64,000 bases of DNA, taken from the NCBI RefSeq assembly GCF_016859285.1, contig NC_053422.1:14997001-15061000 (forward strand), written 5' to 3'. Of this stretch, positions 60,476 to 64,000 are shown piece after piece. Numbering within the stretch: position 1 is the stretch's first letter; every line of letters begins with the position of its first letter. Made by a program: the position numbers and the translations under genes. The stretch is from Xiphias gladius. Lineage: Eukaryota; Chordata; Actinopteri; Istiophoriformes; Xiphiidae. Below the pieces are notes generated by a model. It was not told where the DNA came from, did no database searches, and saw only the letters and a list, made by a program, of their open reading frames with translations.

Positions 60476-63400
60476 GGCTCTGAAGAGCAGTCATTAGGCC
60501 ACTGTCACCGGGTCAAATCTCCTCCAGGCAGCAGGGTCGACTGTTTCTCTTCAAATTTTGGGGGTCACAGAACGTGATGAAGGGGGTTGAGTGCGAGTAT
60601 GTTATCCTCCTCCTTCAGAGTTCCTGGGTTTTCCAAGCACGTGTGTCAGAGTGTCTGCACGAATGAGTGTGTGTGTTCTCCATAGGCTGTTCTTGGGTTG
60701 CTAAGCAACCCTGTGTCTGCACAGTGGAGTGGGGGTGGAAAGGGAGAGAAGCACCAGGTCAACAGAGACAGACACTCACAAGCACTGCTGCGTCCGACTT
60801 GACACATCAGTACTCCTGATGAATGATGCTGATCATTATCATGACTAGCTTTAGGCCTGAATAGTGTTGGGATCCCAAAGTCTGCTCCCTCCCTCTACAG
60901 AAGGTAAAGTCCATTCGCTTTTATCAGAAACTGTGCCTGAGATTCTGGTTTTCTAATATACCACTAAGTTTGTAGGAAAAGCCTGAAAAAATAAATGAAT
61001 TATATGTGCTCATGAGGATACAGAAGTCTGCATTAGCCTGAATCCACACATCAGGCACAAGTTTATACAGTTATGTTACATAAATTTGATCCTTCAGTGT
61101 CTCAGTTTTGAAGTGGACAGTAGATGTGACAGGAAATGAGAGGACAGAAAAAAATGGGGAATTTAAAGTGGGGAATGTCCAACGTTAGATGTAGTTTGGT
61201 CCAATATTTGTGACCTGTTTTCCAGTGTATATAAAAGTATAGTATATAAGTGTGAGTATATAAAAAAATTATATTTCCCCATAGAGACATGATTTTTTTT
61301 TTTTTTTTTCACATACAATCAGATTTGATGACGGGAACAGTACTGGCCAAAAAAAATCTGATTCACAAAGACTGATAGACAACAATCCCAGTTTGTTTTC
61401 AAAGAAGGTTACAAGAATTGATATCTGTCATACATTTAGAAAAACATTTTAAAATGTAAAACAGTCAGTCGACACGGGAAAATCCTGGGTACTCTTGTGT
61501 GATATCTTCAGACACAATGAATGTGGGTCGACACATGGCTGTTTTTCTTGTTTATCAGTTACTCTCCATCCAGTTTTCCATCTTAGAAAATCCAGACCCC
61601 AGCAATAGGGAAAGTGTTATGTTATGTCTTGGCTTGGCTGACTACATTTGACACAAATAATCGCGTCTATCCCCTTATCTGCAGATTTAGATGTTCTGGT
61701 TAAATATAAAAGAACGAATGAAGACTCTCCGCTAGTTTGCATGCCGTCTCTGCTGGAGGAGATGATGTGTGGACCACAACACAGCTCACAGATTCATTCC
61801 AGGGCAAATGGGTCCAAGTGACGTTGGGGATGGAGGGTCGTCACGCGCCACTGTCACCAAGGTAACAGGGCCCGTCCGAGGCACAGCCTTCATGGCTGAA
61901 TGGCAAAGTCGCTACGGGAGACAGATCCGAGGCTGCTGTCACAAAGGCCCAGGGTCAGGCATGGCAGGTTAACAAGGACAAGCTGAACTGGACTTACTGT
62001 ACCTGATCAAACCTGCCACATGCAGGGGTGATGATGGTGATTATGGTATTATGGTGATTATTATGATGATGAGGATTTTACAGTGTGACAGTTACGGAGT
62101 CGGGCTGATAATGTGAGTGTTTGTGAGTGCTTGTCTTTCTACCTTCTGTAGCTGCCTTGTTTCACTAAAATCTTTTTTCTAGCATAAGGATTGGATTTTA
62201 GGACATTGAAATAAACATGTCAAATGGATTTTTCAACTGAGTGTTATCTCTGATCAGCTGTTGATCAATTAATGTATTTACTGGCTTTTCTCTGTTGTGC
62301 AAACACTTATGGGAAATTGGGAAGTTCCTAAAGGGTTGTTTCACTCAAATATAAAAACAAATCAAAACAAACAAAAACATGTTCCCTTGTGGGAACACGT
62401 TGCAAAATTTATTCATTTTTTTGCCCAGGTTTTCAGATGTCTGCCACCCAAATAAATAAAAAAAAGGTCCATTGAATTTTGTTTGTGAAAAAATAAATTT
62501 AACACATTCGTCGTCACCTAGTTCTGCACTCTGGAGCTTTTAAAACCGATTTAGCTCATTAATTTTATTTTTTCATCCCGAAAATGTAATGTTTGGTGCG
62601 GTCTCACTTCTCTAATCAAACCCAGGCAGCTGTTTTCAGCAAAAAAAACTGCCAGCACAAAATGCAGACAGGCAATAACTGCTAGCTTTTTAGGACAGTT
62701 GAACACCTAGCAAGCTAAAAGCAGATATTTTTCTTCTCATGGGTTGGTCAGCCAGAACAAAAAGGTCAGTGAATGTTAGACTTAACACCGTATCCATTAT
62801 TCAGCCGGAGGGGTTTGCTAAGACGTTAGCCATAGCAAGGTAAACGGTCAGAATACATCACAACTTTTTTTTGGAGCATTTTTCGCAGTTTCTCTTCTCC
62901 AAAATGGCCTAAAAACGATCATAAAAAGGTTAATGTTTCCCTATTAGTTGTTTCTGTTAGTTCATGTGTTAAAAACTGTTGCTGTATATGGGTTGAATGT
63001 TTCCAACAGGTTTGGCTAAATGCTAATCTGTGTCAAGACTTGTGTTTTCCACGAAGGGATCCGTCAGTCTGGACAAAACTGTGCAGATTTATTTATTCTT
63101 TTATTCCCAATAATTCCCCAACTAACAAGAGATGGACATACTGTAAAGAAATGTCTTTTCCGCTAGGTTATGATACTGCATGTACCTATTTATTTCTTAG
63201 GCATTTAAGTTGTTGATTTATCAGTTATTGTTATAGATTAATTTATCATTGTCTTTAAATTAATCAAAGTGTCAGAAAGTATTGCAAATGCCATCACAAG
63301 TTCTGGGAAACCAGTTCAAATTGCTTGTTTTTGTCTGAGCAACAGTACAAAACCCGAAGCCATTCAATTTCAAATGATATAACACAGAAAAAACAAGCAA

Positions 63401-64000
63401 ATCATCTTACTTGAGAAGGTGAAACCAGCTAATGTTTGGCATTTTTGCATGATCAATTATTTAATGGATTATAACTGGCTGATGATTCATTTTTAACAAT
63501 CGACTAACCTCTTCAACATTACAAATCTACATTCTCAATTGAGTGAACAATGGACTGTAAATGGAAAATTGCAAAATGAATTTAAGAGGAACAACTTTAA
63601 ATACTTTATGCATCTCAGTATCATGCCTTCATGATCGCAAAAATGCAATAAGAAAATATGTCTAACTATAGCCTAAGCTAACCTACATACTTAAACCAAA
63701 AGATATGGAAGTACATGAAAGATGCCAAAGACTATAAAAGCATTTTTAGATTTCTCACCTCTCCCTTTGTACTGATGGGACCTTCAGTAAGGGCTAAACC
63801 TAATGGGTTTATAGATTTAACCAGAGGGGGATTTTGGCGGCATATGGTTGTGGTGAACATGTGGAGACAGGTGGAACAGTAGCTAATGTATGTGTGGGAA
63901 ACCGTGGGTGGGCTTAGGGGAGCTTTGTGGAGGATGTTAGGTTGGCGGGGGGCAGTTCGAAGGGCAGATATGCCAGTGGTGTGTGGAGCATCGCCCATCA
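60476..64000. other. Intergenic to the end of the window
   Basis: No gene, RNA or known repeat recognised. A GC-richer patch at about 61740-61975 stands out from AT-rich flanks, and short CTCF-like or CNE content cannot be judged without comparison. Confidence 0.45.

Noticed and set aside
60174-60577. His/Thr- or Cys/Val-repeat open frames
   Set aside because: Products of the (GT)n minisatellite. The same reasoning removes the frames over 2686-2985, 9948-10181, 10256-10519, 23097-23670 and 46497-46814.
1-64000. CRISPR arrays, tRNA or rRNA genes
   Set aside because: Looked for regularly spaced repeats and tRNA box A/B patterns. Found only microsatellites and dispersed repeats, and no cloverleaf I could support by eye.

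Overview
The window is vertebrate nuclear DNA and almost certainly from a ray-finned (teleost) fish. Genes are split by GT-AG introns, (CA)n/(GT)n microsatellites are dense, and there are teleost-type MITEs and a dead LINE. The gene set is also fish-like: a fish-style TRIM, ENDOD1-like secreted nuclease copies, and zinc-finger genes with a helical N-terminal module. No prokaryotic or viral genes, CRISPR arrays or convincing tRNA genes were seen. All gene models below were built by hand from reading frames, splice sites and phase, and every complete model closes in frame.

Layout. (1) 1122-6034, minus: a complete seven-exon cabp2-type neuronal calcium sensor of 220 aa. (2) 12740-13928, minus: two phase-compatible coding exons of a gene I do not recognise. 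(3) 18260-25350, minus: a six-exon TRIM E3 ligase (RING, B-box, coiled coil, PRY/SPRY; 519 aa) with a CpG-rich promoter. (4) 28.2-35.2 kb, plus: a tandem ENDOD1-like cluster with one intact gene, one fossil interrupted downstream by a LINE fragment, and one copy that keeps exon 1 and its 3' UTR but has lost the catalytic exon. In the place of that lost exon lies a perfect 98-bp spacer-free palindrome. (5) 35.5-56.6 kb: three zinc-finger genes (one minus, two plus) with an intact mif gene between the first and second. All three share four coding exons, the same intron phases (1, 0, 1), a related N-terminal helical module and a sumoylation-type motif ending exon 2. The first of them and mif are head to head and may share a promoter. 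(6) 56.6-64 kb: no gene recognised.

The genes do not form a pathway. They are neighbours by chromosomal descent, with two local expansions: the ENDOD1-like copies and the zinc-finger trio. The most unusual features are the palindrome at the exon-loss site, the shared architecture of the zinc-finger trio, a roughly 960-bp polypurine tract filling most of one intron, and an inverted and direct set of microsatellite-carrying repeats near 46-47.5 kb.
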